DNA of 56,850 nucleotides from Yes71-27 sp040758635 (GTDB lineage: Bacteria; Bacillota; Desulfotomaculia; Desulfotomaculales; Ammonificaceae): positions 1 to 56,850 of the forward strand of contig JBFLVI010000013.1 in NCBI GenBank assembly GCA_040758635.1, written 5' to 3'. How positions within the stretch are numbered: position 1 is the first letter of the stretch; every line of letters begins with the position of its first letter. The translations under genes and the position numbers were made by a program. The notes under the pieces were generated by a model that had not been told where the DNA came from, made no database searches, and saw only the letters and a list, made by a program, of their open reading frames with translations. This document shows positions 56,821 through 56,850 of the stretch, in pieces.

Positions 56821-56850
56821 GCGTACTCTCGCGTGCTTCTTGCACGCGGG

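Overview
The window reads as one contiguous piece of chromosome from a GC-rich, spore-forming member of the Firmicutes (Clostridia side, in the style of Moorella, Ammonifex or Desulfotomaculum relatives; the exact taxon is inference). Evidence is the sporulation genes spoIID and spoIIID, the SigI/RsgI pair, an Mbl-type MreB, S-layer homology domains, frequent TTG/GTG starts behind strong Shine-Dalgarno sites, and a gene order (prfA-prmC ... ywlC-mntP-ywlE-rpiB-glyA, then the atp operon, and spoIIID-mbl) that matches Bacillus subtilis in outline.

Layout. 1-5.4 kb: sigI-rsgI, a rhomboid protease, an EcsC-like protein, a stand-alone starch-type carbohydrate-binding module, a DUF2892 mini-protein and the decayed C-terminus of an [FeFe]-hydrogenase. 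5.5-10.3 kb: a NitT/TauT-type ABC transporter, a membrane diguanylate cyclase and a secreted stalk-domain protein. 10.5-22.9 kb: housekeeping run rpmE, yqhQ, prfA, prmC, a P2-type cation ATPase, threonylcarbamoyl-AMP synthase, mntP, a low-molecular-weight phosphatase, rpiB, glyA, a dCMP-deaminase-like protein, a MazG-like pyrophosphohydrolase and wecB. 23.1-30.5 kb: complete F1Fo ATP synthase operon (atpZ, I, B, E, F, H, A, G, D, C). 31.2-34.9 kb: spoIID, spoIIID, mbl and a free pyruvate-kinase C-terminal domain. 35.1-40.8 kb: a 1276-residue subtilase with three SLH domains, and an ECF sigma/anti-sigma pair on the other strand. 41.1-48.6 kb: guaB, a winged-helix/coiled-coil protein, fur-feoA-feoB, a Rieske-fold protein lacking both His ligands, and a cNMP-binding/DUF2225 fusion. 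48.7-52.4 kb: a PhoP-box-rich promoter and pstS-pstC-pstA without pstB. 52.6-56.4 kb: copA and an MFS transporter. The right edge holds a probable molybdenum-cofactor riboswitch with a terminator, whose target gene lies outside.

The most unusual feature is a network of non-coding repeats in the long intergenic gaps (2.3-2.6, 3.9-4.5, 8.1, 12.7, 13.8-14.1, 30.5-31.1, 32.8-33.3, 39.0, 49.9-50.5 kb). At least four families are present: (1) an element of about 90-130 bp with 15-bp inverted termini (CCCRGCACTCAACTC) and, in complete copies, a further outer inverted repeat (GAGACCGC); (2) islands made of heptad arrays (units such as GGAGGTT, TTCTGAC or GTTGAAC) around a central hairpin; (3) a duplicated block of about 260 bp; (4) a block of about 70 bp whose hairpin shows a compensatory base change. 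They abut and interrupt one another, and no transposase is visible. This mosaic is the best candidate here for an undescribed system.
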